Positions 36,041 to 46,295 are shown, numbered from the stretch's first letter. The stretch is DNA of 64,000 bases from JACVRW01 sp963728155 (GCA_963728155.1 CAVSJF010000011.1:186001-250000); one strand, 5' to 3'. Notes: generated from the letters alone by a model not told the origin. Program-made: numbers and translations.

Positions 36041-37289
36041 GTGGCCACGACCGTCAGACGCCCACTCTCGTCCGAGGACCGCGCGATTCTCGCGCTCGAG
36101 AGCCCGACCGTGGCCGGCCATACCTGCAAGGTCATCGCGCTCGGGCCGCCGGCGCCCGCCATCGGGGCGCTGCGTGCCGTCGTCGAGAGCCGGCTGGATG
36201 CCGCGCCCGCCCTGAAGTGGCGCCTCGGCGGCACGCCCTCCGAGCCCGAGTGGGTCCCCGACGAGAGCTTCGACATCGAGTGGCACGTCGTCGAGCACCC
36301 GGAGCCGCTGCAAACCGCGGCGCTCGCCGGAAGGGTGGCCGATCTCTTCGCCGAGCACCTGGACCGCGCCCGGCCGCTGTGGCGCCTCGACGTGCTGCGC
36401 ATCGAGGACGGGAGCACCACGCTGGTGTGGCGCATCCATCACGCGCTCGCTGACGGCACGGCGACCATGCGCTTCGTGCGCACCGTGCTCTGCCGGGAGG
36501 TTGAACGCGCCCCCGCCGCGGCCGCCGCCCATGCGCACGCCGCCGACGACGCTCGCCGCCGAGCCCACCTCGGAGCGTTCATCCAGCGCGAGTTCGCCCG
36601 CTCGCGCGGCGGCTCGCCGTTCGACGGGCGGATCGGCACCCGCCGCCACGTGGCGTTCGCGAAGGCGCCGCTCAATGCCCTCCACGACGCCGCCAAGCGC
36701 GCCGCCGGCGCCACGCTCAACGACGCCGTGCTGGCCTCCGTAGCGGGCGGCCTTCGTCGTTGGATCGAGGAGCATCACGGCCGCCTGGGTGACGTGCGGG
36801 TCAAGGTGCCCGTGAGCCTGCACCACGAGGGCGACGACGCCGGCAACCGCGACTCGTTCTTCTCACTCGGGCTGCCGCTGAACGAGCCCGATCCCGGTGG
36901 CTCGGCTATGCGCGGTTCACGCCGCCACGAGCGTGCGCAAGGCCGAGCACGACGCGGAGGAGATCGACGAGCTGACCCGCCGGCTCTCGGCGCTCTCGCC
37001 CGCCCTCGGGCGTTTCTGCGACCGGCTCGAGCACAGCCCGCGCCGGTTCGCCCTGAACGTCTCCAACGTACCCGGCCCGCGGAACGCCATGGCGGTGCTC
37101 GACGCGCCCGTGCGGTCGATGCACTCGCTGGCCGAGATCGGCGAGCGCCACGCCCTGCGCGTATCGGTGGTCTCCTTCGCCGGAACGCTCTACTTCGGCT
37201 TGCTCGCCGATCCGGCCCTGGTAGACGGCCTCGAGTCGTTGGCCGGGGGTGTGGAGATGGAGGCCGAGGCGCTGATCGCCGCCGGGTAG
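36041..37289 (+). CDS. WS/DGAT-type wax ester synthase/diacylglycerol acyltransferase (frame break near 36900)
   Basis: The GTG-start protein has the catalytic HHALADG (HHxxxDG) motif in VWRIHHALADGTATMRFV near residue 135. KVPVSLHHEGDDAGNRDSFF follows; after a shift near 36900 it continues with FALNVSNVPGPRNAMAVL, the conserved N-V-x-G-P region. About 416 residues. The family esterifies fatty acyl-CoA to long alcohols or diacylglycerol, making storage lipid. It lies opposite the end of the fatty-acid operon, with 1 base between stops. It could equally transfer acyl groups in envelope-lipid synthesis. Confidence 0.75.
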
Positions 37290-37290
37290 A

Positions 37291-38057
37291 TCAGCCTCGG
37301 TTTCGCTCCCAGATCAGCTTCAGGCCGTTGAGAGTCAGGAGGTCGTCGATCTCGTCGATCTGGTCGCAGAACGGCACGATCGCCTGGGCGAAGCCGCCCG
37401 TGGCTATCGCGGTCGCCTCCTCGCCCAACTCGTCGCGCAGGCGGCCGAGCAGGCCGTCGACCTGTCCCGCGAAGCCATAGACCACGCCGGCCTGGATCGC
37501 CTCCTTGGTGCCCTTGCCGATGGCGTGCTTGGGGTCCTCGATGTCCACGCGCGGCAATCGCGCCGTCCGCGCCGCCAGCGCCTCGAGGGAGATCTCGATG
37601 CCCGGGGAGATCACGCCGCCGAGGTACTCGCCGGCGCTCGACACCACGTCGTAGTTCAGCGCGGTCCCGAAATCGACCGCTATGCAGGCGCCGCCCACGC
37701 GCTCGTACGCCGCCACCGCGTTGACCAGCCGGTCGGCGCCGAGCTCCTGGGGGTTGTCGATGCGGATCGGCATGCCCGTCTTCAGCGAGGGGCCGACGAG
37801 CGCGCCCTTGCCGTCGAGGTAGCGGCGGATCAGCTGCTCGTACTCGCGCGCCAGGATGGGCACCACGGAGGACACGATCGCGGCATCCACGTCGCGCAGG
37901 CGCAGGTCGCTCAGTCCCAGCAGTGCCGAAACACGGTGGCGAGCTCGTCCGCGGTGGCGAAGCGGGCGGTGGCAAAGCGCCAGTGCTCGACCAGCTCGTC
38001 GTCGCGGAACATCCCCAGGTGGGTCTGGGTGTTGCCGACGTCGACGGCGAGGAGCAC
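37291..38057 (-). CDS. coaX: Type III pantothenate kinase (frame break near 37925)
   Basis: The GTG start opens LLAVDVGNTQTHLGMFRDDE, the ATP-binding D-x-G-N-T motif of type III PanK. A base is missing near 37925, after which LSDLRLRDVDAAIVSSVVPI, GADRLVNAVAAYE and VDFGTALNYDVVSSAGEYLG, with the catalytic D-F-G-T, follow normally. The end is DDLLTLNGLKLIWERNRG. It phosphorylates pantothenate, the first step to coenzyme A. It starts 7 bases after fabI, so CoA supply is linked to fatty-acid synthesis. Confidence 0.85.
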
Positions 38058-38064
38058 GGGACGA

Positions 38065-38846
38065 CTATTTCAGAGGCGCGCCCATGGCGTGGAAGCCGCC
38101 GTCCACGTGCACGATCTCGCCCGTGATCCGGCGCGAGAGGTCGGACAGCAGGAACAGCGACCGTGTCGGCCACGGCCGCTGCGTCGCCGGTGTCCCAGCC
38201 GAGCGGCGCCTGCCGGCCCCACATCGAGGCGAGGCCGTCGAAGCCGGGGATGCCCCCCGCGGCCGGGGTCTCGATCGGTCCCGCGGAGACGAGGTTCACG
38301 CGCACGCCTGACTCACCGAGGTCTCGGGCCAGGTAGCGCGAGACGGACTCGAGGGCGGCCTTGGCCACGCCCATCCAGTCGTACACCGGCCAGGCCACGG
38401 AGCCGTCGAAGTCCATGCCCACGAGCGAACCGCCGTCGTTGTTGCGCATGAGCGGCAGCAGCGCCTCGGCGAGGGCCTTGAAGGAGAACGCGCTGGTCTG
38501 GAACGCGACCGAGGCCGACTCCGCCGGGCGCGCTCATGAAATTGCCGCCCAGCGCATCGCCCGGGGCGAAGGCGATGGCGTGCAGCGCGCCGTCGAGGCC
38601 GCCCCACAGCGCGTCGAGGTCGGTCGCCAGGGCGGCGAAGTCGTCGGGGTTGTTCACGTCGAGCTCGAGCACGTCGGGCGGCGAGGGCAGGCGAGCTGCC
38701 GCCCTCTCGGTCATGCGCCGCGTGCGCCCGAAGCCGGTGAGCGCGATCTCCGCGCCCTCCTGCTGCGCGCGCTCGGCCACGGCATAGGCGATCGAGCCCT
38801 TGGTCAGGACGCCCGTGATCAGGAAGCGCTTGCCTTCGAGGAGCAC
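38065..38846 (-). CDS. fabI: Enoyl-[acyl-carrier-protein] reductase FabI (frame breaks near 38530 and 38165)
   Basis: The frames together give LLEGKRFLITGVLTKGSIAY (NADH-binding G-x5-S-I-A), LHAIAFAPGDALGGNFMSAP, then YDWMGVAKAALESVSRYLAR with the Y-x6-K catalytic pair. GESGVRVNLVSAGPIETPAA follows, and finally the end FLLSDLSRRITGEIVHVDGG. About 260 residues. It reduces enoyl-ACP in the last step of each fatty-acid cycle. The start GTG 38846 lies inside the MaoC gene end. Two clean one-base shifts in an essential enzyme point to sequence errors. Confidence 0.85.
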
Positions 38847-39299
38847 TGGTAGATCAGCACGGGCTCGGCGCGCCAAACGACCTCGACGCGACACGCGCAT
38901 CACCGTCTTGCCGTGCTGGTTGAGCACCTTCCAGCGGCACTCCACCAGGCCGTGCTCGTCGTCGAGCTCGCGAGTCTTGACGACCTGGCCCTCCACGTGC
39001 ACGCTGTCGCCGATCTTGACCGGCGCCTTGAACACCGCGTCGCCGACCTTGCGCAGCGCCACAACTCGATCGGGGTCGAAGGGCACCAGGCCGGCGGCGC
39101 AGGAGAGCACCAGCAAGCCGTGGGCGATCTGCTCGCCAAAGCGGCTCGTCTCGGCCCAGCCGGCGTCGGTGTGCTGGGGGTGCTCGTCGCCGGTGAGGGT
39201 CGCGAAGCCCATGATGTCGGCCTCGCTGATGGTGCGGGCCGGGGTGGTGAAGCGCTCACCGACCTCGAGCTGGTCGAAGCTCTTCTCGAAGGTGCTCAC
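38819..39299 (-). CDS. MaoC-like (R)-specific enoyl hydratase/dehydratase (frame break near 38893)
   Basis: The GTG-start protein begins STFEKSFDQLEVGERFTTPA. It has the hot-dog fold hydratase signature: TGDEHPQHTDAGWAETSRFG with catalytic Asp and His, then IAHGLLVLSCAAGLVP. The end shifts frame near 38893 and runs VEVVWRAEPVLIYQ. About 160 residues. MaoC proteins hydrate or dehydrate R-3-hydroxyacyl thioesters; here it may serve as the 3-hydroxyacyl-ACP dehydratase missing (fabZ/fabA) from this fatty-acid operon. GTG overlaps the stop of the SGNH gene (GTGA). Confidence 0.75.
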
Positions 39300-39909
39300 G
39301 CCGACGCCTTCTGGCCGCGCAGGCGCAGCCGGCCGCGCAGCGTGCGCAGGAACTCGATGGCCGCCCGGCGGTGGCCCTCCTCCGAGGGATGGAAGCCGTC
39401 ATCGGCGTAGGTGTCGCGATCGGTGGCCGCGGGGTGGTCGAAGGAGTCGAGCAGCGTCACGTCGTGGCTCTCGGCCACCCTGCGGCACGCGGCATTGAAG
39501 CAGCTTCATCCCCTCCTCCACGCGGGCGCGCGAGCGCGGGCGCAGGTCCAGGAACTGGGAGATGTCGGGATAGGTGCACGTCATGATCTCCGCCTGGGGG
39601 GCCTCGCGGCGCAGCCGGTCGAACATGCGCGAGAGCGCGCTGCGCGTACTCGGTGGGGTCGGGGCGCGTCGATAGCAGCACGTCGTTGGCCCCGCATACG
39701 AGCGTGACCAGGTCGGGCTTGAGCTCGAGCGCGCGGTTCACCTGATCGCGCTCCACGTCCTCCGACGTCGCGCCGATCCAGGCGAGGTTCTCGTAGCGGG
39801 TGTCGGGCCCGAGGGCCTTCGCCACCTCGTCGGCCCAGCGCGGCGCGTCGTCCGACACTCCGGCCGTGAAGCTGTCGCCGAGAGCGGTGTAGGTGGTCCT
39901 CCTGCTCAT
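39296..39909 (-). CDS. SGNH/GDSL hydrolase (frame breaks near 39630 and 39500)
   Basis: Three frames join to one protein. Block I is YTALGDSFTAGVSDDAP with nucleophile Ser; block III is LVTLVCGANDVLLSTRP; then RREAPQAEIMTCTYPDISQF and the C-terminal block V YADDGFHPSEEGHRRAA with the catalytic Asp-His. No signal peptide, so it is cytosolic. The family includes thioesterases (TesA-like) and lipases; in this operon an acyl-ACP or acyl-CoA thioesterase is plausible. ATG overlaps the carboxyltransferase stop (ATGA). Confidence 0.7.
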
Positions 39910-41374
39910 AGCGGGATGTTTCCGCTCCCGTTGCCGCAGTGCCCGGGGCCGGAGAGCGCAGCGAGGGCTCCCGCCAGGCGCCGGCGCGTGTCCTGCGGCT
40001 CGACCAGCTCGTCGATGAAGCCCGTCTCGGCCGCGACGCGCGCCGACACGTGCTCGTCGGCGTACTCGTCGGCCAGCCGATCGCGCTCGGCCTCGAAGTC
40101 GTCCGCCTCGGCGAGGGCACGGCGATGCACCACGCCCACCGCCTGCTTGGGCCCCATGATCCCGATCTCGGCATCGGGCCAGGCCAGCGAGAGGTCGGCG
40201 CCGAGGTCCTTGGAGTTCATGCAGATGTAGGCGCCGCCGTAGGCCTTTCGCAGCACCACGGTCAGCTTGGGCACGACGGCCTCGGAGAAGGCGTGCAGCA
40301 GCTTGGCGCCATGGCGAATCACGCCCAGGCCCTCCTGCTTGGTGCCGGGCAGGAAGCCTGGCGTGTCGACCAGCACCACCAGCGGCAAGCCGAAGGAGTT
40401 GCAGGTGCGCACGAACTTCGCCGCCTTCTGAGCCGCCTCGGAGTCGATCACCCCGCCCAGGTACCAGGGCTGGTTGGCGATCACCCCGACCGGCCGCCCG
40501 TCGATGCGCGCGAAGGCCGTGACCATGTTGCGCGCCCAGCGGGGCGAGACCTCGAGCAGGTCGCCGCCGTCGGACAGGGCGGCGATCACGCCGCGCACGT
40601 CGTAGACCTTGCGCTGCGCCGCGGGCACGATCGTGTCGGGCGCGGTGCCCGGCACCTCGGCCGGCGCCGCGTGCGGCGGGGTCTCGCCCGCCCGCTGCGG
40701 CAGGAAGGCGAGCAGCTCGCGCACGAGGTTCACCGCGTGAAGGTCGTCGTGGGCCTCGAACTGGCAGACCCCGTTCTTGGAGTGAACGCGCGTGCCGCCC
40801 AGGCCGTCGGAGTCGATTTCCTCGCCCATCACTTCCTGAACAACGCCTGGGCCGGTCAGAAACATCGCCGAGCCCTCGGTCATGATCACGAAGTCGGTCA
40901 GCGCCGGGGAATAGGAGCCGCCGCCGGCCGAGACGCCGCTGATCACGGAGATCTGCGGGACCTTGCCCGACAGGCGCACGTTCTGGCGGAAGATCCGCCC
41001 GTAACCGCCCAGCGCCGCGATGCCGTCGTCCATGCGCGCGCCGCCCGAGGCGATGAAGCCCACCACCGGGGCGCCGGCGCGTTCGGCCATCTCCATCACG
41101 CGGATGATGGTGTCGGCGTGGGCCTCGCCCAGCGCGCCGCCCACGAAGGACTGGTCCTGCGCGTAGGCGTAGACGGGACGGCCGGCCACGGTGCCGGCCG
41201 GCGCCCACCACGCCGTCGCCCGGCTGGACGCGCTTGGCCTCGCGCCGCGGCAGGATGGTGGAGCGGATCACGTGCAGCGAGCCGGGGTCGCACAGCGCCT
41301 CGAGGCGCCCGAGGGCATCCAGCGTGCGCGGCTCCTCGCGCGCGGTAGACGGTTCTCTCGGCCAATGCGCTCAT
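39906..41374 (-). CDS. Acyl-CoA carboxylase carboxyltransferase (PccB/AccD type, frame breaks near 41335 and 41205)
   Basis: The start is MSALAERTVYRA, followed in another frame by LDALGRLEALCDPGSLHVIR. The main frame then has GRPVYAYAQDQSFVGGALGE, FIASGGARMDDGIAALGGYG, VISGVSAGGGSYSPALTDFV, and in the second crotonase-like half VVLVDTPGFLPGTKQEGLGV and IMGPKQAVGVVHRRALAEAD. About 489 residues, both halves in one chain as in actinobacterial propionyl/acetyl-CoA carboxylases. It makes malonyl-CoA for the adjacent fab genes, with a biotinylated subunit encoded elsewhere. Confidence 0.82.
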
Positions 41375-42577
41375 GTCGCCTCCAAGACGAGCACTGCGTT
41401 GTGCCCGCCGAATCCGAATGCGTTCGATATGCCGATGGCCGGGCGTGCTGCCGTTGGCCAGGGGGCGCGCCTCGCGGGCACGTAGTCGAGATCGAGGCCG
41501 TCCTCGGCCTCCTCGTAATTGAGCGTGGGCGGCGCGATCCGGTCGCGCAGCGCGAGCAGGGTGGCGATCGACTCCACCGCGCCGGCGGCCCCGAGCAGGT
41601 GGCCGATCGCGGACTTGGTCGAGCTCACGGGAATCTCCTTGGCCCGCTCCTCACCCAGCGCGGTCTTCAGGGCGCTCGTCTCGGCGCGGTCGTTGAGCGG
41701 CGTCGAGGTGCCGTGGGCGTTCACATAGACGATGTCCTGCCGGGCCGAGGCCGGCGTCCTCGAGCGCGAGCTCGATGGCCTTGGCCGCGCCGCGCCCGCT
41801 GGGCTCGGGCGCCGTCAGGTGATATGCGTCCGAGGTGGCCGCGTAGCCGCGCAGCACGCCGAGGATGCGCGCGCCGCGCGCCTTGGCCGCCTCCTCCTCC
41901 TCCAGGACGAGCACGCCGGCGCCCTCGCCCATCACGAAGCCGTCGCGGTTGACGTCGAAGGGACGGGAGACGCCGGAGTCCGACAGCGCGTCCATGCGCC
42001 CGAACGCCGCGGTGGCCAGCGGCGTGATGGCCGCCTCGCTGCCACCGGTGACCACGCAATCGGCGTCGCCGTAGCGGATCAGCCGCTCGGCCATGCCAAT
42101 GGCGTGCGCGCCCGGCCGCGCAGGCGGACACCGTGCCGAATGACTGGCCGCGCAGGTCGTGCTTCATCGCCACGACGACCGCAGGCCGCGTTGGCCATCA
42201 GCAGCGGAATGGACAGTGGCGAGATGCGCTCGGCGCCCTGGTCGCGCATGATGATGTGCTGGTGCTCGAGCGTGCCGATCCCGCCGATGCCGGTGCCGAT
42301 CACGCACGCGGCGCGCTCGGGGTCACCGGGAGGGCCGTCGTCCCAGCCCGCGTCCTCGAGCGCCTCCTTGGCGGCGGCGAGCGCGAACTGGGTGTAGCGG
42401 TCCGAGCGGCGCACCTCCTTGGTGGAGAGGTGGTCCTTGGGCTCGAACTCGCTCGCGCGGCCGTAGCCGTCCTCGATCCCGGACTGGCCCGCGGTCCAGC
42501 GCTCGTGCAGCGTCGCGCGCGCCGACGCCGAGGGGCGTGACGGCGCCGACGCCGGTGATGACGACGGTCCGCGTCAT
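41371..42577 (-). CDS. fabF: 3-oxoacyl-ACP synthase II, FabF (four or more frame breaks)
   Basis: Fragments in order along the gene are: MTRTVVITGVGAVTPLGVGA; RRSDRYTQFALAAAKEALED with CVIGTGIGGIG; the active-site region around 42160, which is broken; GDADCVVTGGSEAAITPLAT and VMGEGAGVLVLEEEEAAKAR; and NAHGTSTPLNDRAE with the first catalytic His. STKSAIGHLLGAAGAVE supplies Lys and the second His, and GISNAFGFGGHNAVLVLEAT ends it. Breaks fall near 42520, 42180, 42110 and 41745, with a possible further one near 41440. About 400 residues. It elongates acyl-ACP. The ATG overlaps the acpP stop (ATGA). Confidence 0.82.
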
Positions 42578-42822
42578 CCGAGCTTCGACATCACCAAGTC
42601 GACGGCCTGACGGACGGTGGTAATGCCCTCCATGTCCTCGCCCTTGAGCTGTACGCCGTAGTCGTCCTCGACGATCTGGGCCAGCTCGACGAGGTCGAGG
42701 GAGTCGACGTCCAGGGCCTCGAACTCGGCGTCAGGCCCGATCTGATCGGGCTCGGCGCCGAACTCCTCGAGGGCCTTGAACACCCTCTGCTCGATCTCTT
42801 CGCGGGTTGCTGTTGCTGCCAT
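42574..42822 (-). CDS. acpP: Acyl carrier protein
   Basis: The 82-residue acidic helical protein has the phosphopantetheine site in LDVDSLDLVELAQIVEDDYG, with Ser in D-S-L-D near residue 41. MAATATREEIEQRVFKALEE is the first helix. A strong ribosome site AGGAG lies 8 bases before ATG 42822. The frame is intact. It carries growing acyl chains between the enzymes of the same operon. Confidence 0.95.
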   Translation of the reverse strand: MAATATREEIEQRVFKALEEFGAEPDQIGPDAEFEALDVDSLDLVELAQIVEDDYGVQLKGEDMEGITTVRQAVDLVMSKLG

Positions 42823-42850
42823 CTCGGTTCTCCTTGGTCTCGGTTCGTAA

Positions 42851-43610
42851 CTACGCGGTCAGGCCGCCGTCGACGGTCAGGCATACGCCCGTGACGTATC
42901 CGGCCTCGCCCGAGGCCAGGAAGCGCACGCACGCGGCCACCTCGTCCGGTGTGCCGGCTCGCTTGGCGGGAACGTGCTGAAGCAGGTTGTCCCCGATTCC
43001 TTCGGTCATGTCGGTCTCGATCAGGCCCGGCGCCACGGCGTTCACGGTCACCCCGCGGCGGGCCACCTCGGCGGCCACCGTCTTGGTCATGGCCACCAGC
43101 CCCGCCTTGGAGGCGGCGTAGTTGGCCTGGCCGGGGTTGGCCCGCTCGGCTCCGACGATCGAGGCGATGTTGACCACGCGCCCGTAGCGGTTGCGGATCA
43201 TTGGCCGCAGGGCGCGGCGGGTGAGCCGGAAGGCGGCCGACAGGTTGGTGTCGATCACCTTGTCCCAGTCGTCGTTGTCGATCTGCGGCGAGAGGCCGTC
43301 GGCGCGCATGCCCGCGTTGTTCACGAGCACGAGCACGGGCCCGAACTCCTCCTCGAGCGGTCTTGAAGATGGTGTCGGCGGCCTCGGGATCGCCGACGTC
43401 GGCCTGGAGGGCGAGCGCCCGGCCGCCGGCGTCGGTGATCTCCTTGACCACGGCCTCGGCGGCCTCGGAGTCGCGGCGGTAGTTCACGCCCACGGGCCAG
43501 CCCTCGGCGGCCAGGGTCTTGGCGATGGCGGCGCCGATGCCGCGCGAACCGCCGGTGACGAGGGCGCAGCCGTCCGGGCGTCCGTTCGATCCGGCGTCTA
43601 CCGGCCCCAC
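42851..43610 (-). CDS. fabG: 3-oxoacyl-ACP reductase FabG (frame break near 43365)
   Basis: The first frame has CALVTGGSRGIGAAIAKTLA (NADPH-binding T-G-G-x3-G-I-G) and LALQADVGDPEAADTIFKTA. After one base is lost near 43365, VLVLVNNAGMRADGLSPQID, NYAASKAGLVAMTKTVAAEV with the Y-x3-K pair, and APGLIETDMTEGIG follow. About 252 residues. The GTG start at 43610 overlaps the fabH end. It reduces 3-ketoacyl-ACP in the fatty-acid cycle. Confidence 0.88.
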
Positions 43611-44734
43611 TGGATCACCCCCGCGCCCCAGATGAAGCCCGCGCCGAAGGCGGCGAGCACCACGTTCATGCCCGGCTCGAGCATCCCGCGCTCCTGCGCG
43701 TCGGCCAGGGCGATCGGAAGCGTCGCGGAAGAGGTGTTGCCATAGCGGTCGATGCAGTCGATCACGCGGTCGCTTTCGACTCCCAGCTTTTCGCCCACGG
43801 CCGCCAGGATCCTGGCGTTGGCCTGGTGGTAGACGAAGAGGCCGATGTCGTCGAGCTCCAGGCCCGCGAGCTCCACGGCGTCGAGCGTCGACTCGGAGAG
43901 CCGGTGGACGGCGGCCTTGAAGGTGTCGTGGCCCTGCATGTGGACGATCTGCTCTTCGTGGCTGGCCCAGATGGCGGGCGCCCCGAGGCCGTCGGCCTTG
44001 AGGGTGATGGGCCCGATCCGCCCCCCGCCGCCGTTCGCGGCGGTCACCACGGTGGCGCCCGCGCCGTCGGCGAACAGCGCCGCCGTGCCGCGGTCGGTCT
44101 TGTCGACGAACCGGCTCATCACGTCGGCGCCGATCACCAGCACGTTCTCGCAGCGGCCGCACTCGATCTGCGCCGTGGCCAGCGACAGGGCGCGACAGGT
44201 AGCCGGTGCAGGCGGCGCCCACGTCCATCGCGCCGGCGCCGTGCGCGCCGAGCTCGTGGGCCACGAGCGGCGCGGCGTTGGGCGTGAGCTCGTCGGGGGC
44301 AAGGCAGGCCACGAGCACCATGTCGACCTCGTCCGGGCGAATCCCGGCGTCGTCCAGCGCTGCGCGCCCGGCCGCGGCCGCGAGGTCGGCTGAGGCGTCT
44401 CGCCCTGGCTCACGTGACGGCGCTCGCGGACACCGGTGCGGTGGACGATCCACTGCTCGGTCACTCCGGCTCCCTCGGCCACCGTGGCGTTGCTGACCAC
44501 GTTGTCGGGAACGGCCATCGCCACGGACGCCAGGGCGGCCGCGCGCGGTAGACGACCTCCCCAGGACGGCCGGGTCGCCTTTGCCGCCGCTAAGGGGTCG
44601 GGCGCGGCGGCGTCGCGCACGACCGCCCTCGCGCCCGGGACGGCAGCCGACTCTGCCGGCGCGCCATCATCCGTGACAGCTGAGCTTCCGTGCCCTTCAG
44701 AAGAAACTACCCGGTTGCCGAGCGCGCTACGCAC
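43598..44734 (-). CDS. fabH: 3-oxoacyl-ACP synthase III, FabH (frame breaks near 44395 and 44200)
   Basis: Pieces in order are LASVAMAVPDNVVSNATVAE with TEQWIVHRTGVRERRHV; LAAAAGRAALDDAGIRPDEV and MDVGAACTGYLS with active-site Cys; and ALSLATAQIECGRCENVLVI, FVYHQANARILAAVGEKLGV with His and DRYGNTSSATLPIAL with Asn. About 378 residues from GTG 44734, which overlaps the fabD end. This start leaves an unusual leader of about 60 residues before the usual N terminus, so a later start is possible. It begins chain synthesis by condensing acyl-CoA with malonyl-ACP. Confidence 0.83.
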   Translation of the reverse strand: MRSALGNRVVSSEGHGSSAVTDDGAPAESAAVPGARAVVRDAAAPDPLAAAKATRPSWGGRLPRAAALASVAMAVPDNVVSNATVAEGAGVTEQWIVHRTGVRERRHVSQGETPQPTSRPRPGAQRWTTPGFARTRSTWCSWPALPPTSSRPTPRRSWPTSSARTAPARWTWAPPAPATCRALSLATAQIECGRCENVLVIGADVMSRFVDKTDRGTAALFADGAGATVVTAANGGGGRIGPITLKADGLGAPAIWASHEEQIVHMQGHDTFKAAVHRLSESTLDAVELAGLELDDIGLFVYHQANARILAAVGEKLGVESDRVIDCIDRYGNTSSATLPIALADAQERGMLEPGMNVVLAAFGAGFIWGAGVIQWGR

Positions 44735-45589
44735 GAGCGGCCTCCAGGGGCGCCTCGGCCTCGACGCCATCCAGCGTCTTTCGCGCCAGGCCGCTGAGCA
44801 CCCGTCCGGGTCCGGTTTCCACGAAATGAGTGGCGTCGCGCGCCTGCAGGGCGCGCAGAACGTCGGTGAAGCGCACCGGCCGCGTGATGGCCTCGACCAG
44901 CCTGGCGCGCACGTCGTCGAAGGGCTCCGCGGTCACGCACGACATCACGGGAACACTGGGCTCGGCCACGTGAAACCTGCTCTACGAGCGCACGGAAGGG
45001 CTCGACCGCAGGTTCCATGAGCGGGCGAGTGGAACGCCCCCGCCACGGGGAGGCGCTTGGACCTCACCCTGCGCTCGCTCAGCAGGCGCTCGGCCTCGTC
45101 GAGGGCCGCGGTGGCTCCGGAGAGCACGAGCTGGTCCGGAGCGTTGTCGTTGGCCAGGGCGAGGCCCGTGCTCCGCGGCCACCTCGACCACCGGTGCACG
45201 TTCGCGTGCACGGACGGCCAGCATGCCGCCGTCGCCGCGTCTGCGTCGGCCGCTTCCTGCATGAGCCGCCCGCGGGCCGCCACCAGGCGCAGGCCGTCCT
45301 CGGCCTCCAGAGCGCCGGCGGCGACGAGAGCGGAGATCTCGCCGAGCGAGTGCCCGGCCATCAGCGCCGGGTCGTAGCGGTCCCGGAGCACCTCGTAGCC
45401 GGCCAGCGCCGCGCAGAAGATGGCGGGCTGAGCCCAGCGGGTGCCCTCGTCGGCGCGCTCGAACAGGTCGTCGGAGACCTCCGAGCAGGCGAGCTCGAGC
45501 AGATCGGGGCGGTGAGCCTCGACCTGCTCTCGCATGTCGGCGGTCTGGCTTCCCTGGCCGGGGAAGAGCATGGCGGTCGCGGGGGCCAC
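44727..45589 (-). CDS. fabD: Malonyl-CoA:ACP transacylase FabD (frame breaks between about 45220 and 44975)
   Basis: The start GTG 45589 opens APATAMLFPGQGSQTADMRE with the GQGSQ motif. LMAGHSLGEISALVAAGALE has the nucleophile Ser in G-H-S-L-G. After breaks near 45210 the LALANDNAPDQLVLSGATAA segment and LPVAGAFHSPA with catalytic His follow. The last frame reads VRFTDVLRALQARDATHFVE and ETGPGRVLSGL. About 287 residues. It loads malonyl groups onto ACP and heads the fabD-to-coaX run. Confidence 0.82.
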
Positions 45590-45662
45590 ACTAGGATACT
45601 TGTGCCGGGTGTACCGCGCCAGCTGAGCTACCACCGCCGGGGGTTCTGCCGGTCGGGGGGTA

Positions 45663-45684
45663 CCCCGCCCCGGTCCTGGCGGGG
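45663..45684 (-). terminator. Hairpin after the response regulator gene
   Basis: A 7-bp stem CCCCGCC / GGCGGGG with an 8-base loop lies just beyond the response-regulator stop codon on the minus strand. There is no clear T-run; several more GC stretches follow. It may separate the two-component genes from fabD, which starts 74 bases downstream. Confidence 0.4.
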
Positions 45685-45685
45685 C

Positions 45686-46295
45686 TCAGCTCGTCAGGCC
45701 GAGGCGCTCCGCCCGCTGCACCGCCTCCGCGCGGTTGCGCACGTTGAGCTTTCGGTAGAGCGCGCTCGTGTGCTCCTTGACGGTGTGCGGGCGAGAGGTA
45801 GAGCCGCTCGGCGATCTCCTTGTTGGTGGCGCCCGGAGGCCATCAGCGACGAGCACCTCGCGCTCGCGCTCGGACAGCGGTGTCGCGGGCTGCTCGGCTC
45901 GTGGCGCGAACACCGTCATGCCCTTGCCCACCATGCGCACCGCCCGGGCCACGTCGTGCGCGGCCCAGTCCTTGGACACGAATCCCGAGGCCCCGGCCGC
46001 CCGCGCCGCCTGGGGAGAGATCCAGCCCGCCCCGGAGATCAGCAGCACCCGGGTGCGCGGCGACTCGCGCCGCATCGCCTCGCACAGCTCGGCCCCCGAC
46101 TCCTCGCCCAGGAAGAGGTCGACCAGCGCCACGTGCGGGCTCGTAGCGGCGGGCCAGGTCGAGTGCCTCCTCCTGGCTCGAGGCCGTCAGGCAGCGCTCC
46201 ACCCAGGCTTGCTCGGTCAGTAGAAGGCGAAAGCCCCAGTGGACCACGTCGTGGTCGTCCACCACCAGCACCCGCAGGCCGCGCTCGGGGCTCAC
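45686..46295 (-). CDS. NarL/LuxR-family response regulator (frame breaks near 46140, 45840 and 45795)
   Basis: GTG 46295 opens SPERGLRVLVVDDHDVVHWG with the acidic pocket D-D. After a break near 46140 the phospho-Asp strand reads ALVDLFLGEESGAELCEAMR, and LLISGAGWISPQA carries the next strand. KDWAAHDVARAVRMVG has the conserved Lys. The LuxR helix-turn-helix is split by two small breaks: PLSEREREVLVADG and SRPHTVKEHTSALYRKLNVR. About 203 residues. The GTG overlaps the kinase stop (GTGA), so it pairs with that kinase. Targets unknown; fabD follows downstream. Confidence 0.8.

Noticed and set aside
45590..45650. tRNA-like sequence (GGTAGCTCAGCTGG on the minus strand) upstream of fabD
   Set aside because: It matches a D-arm/A box, but no matching D-stem partner, anticodon stem or T-arm GGTTCRA follows, so it is not a tRNA; perhaps a remnant or chance.
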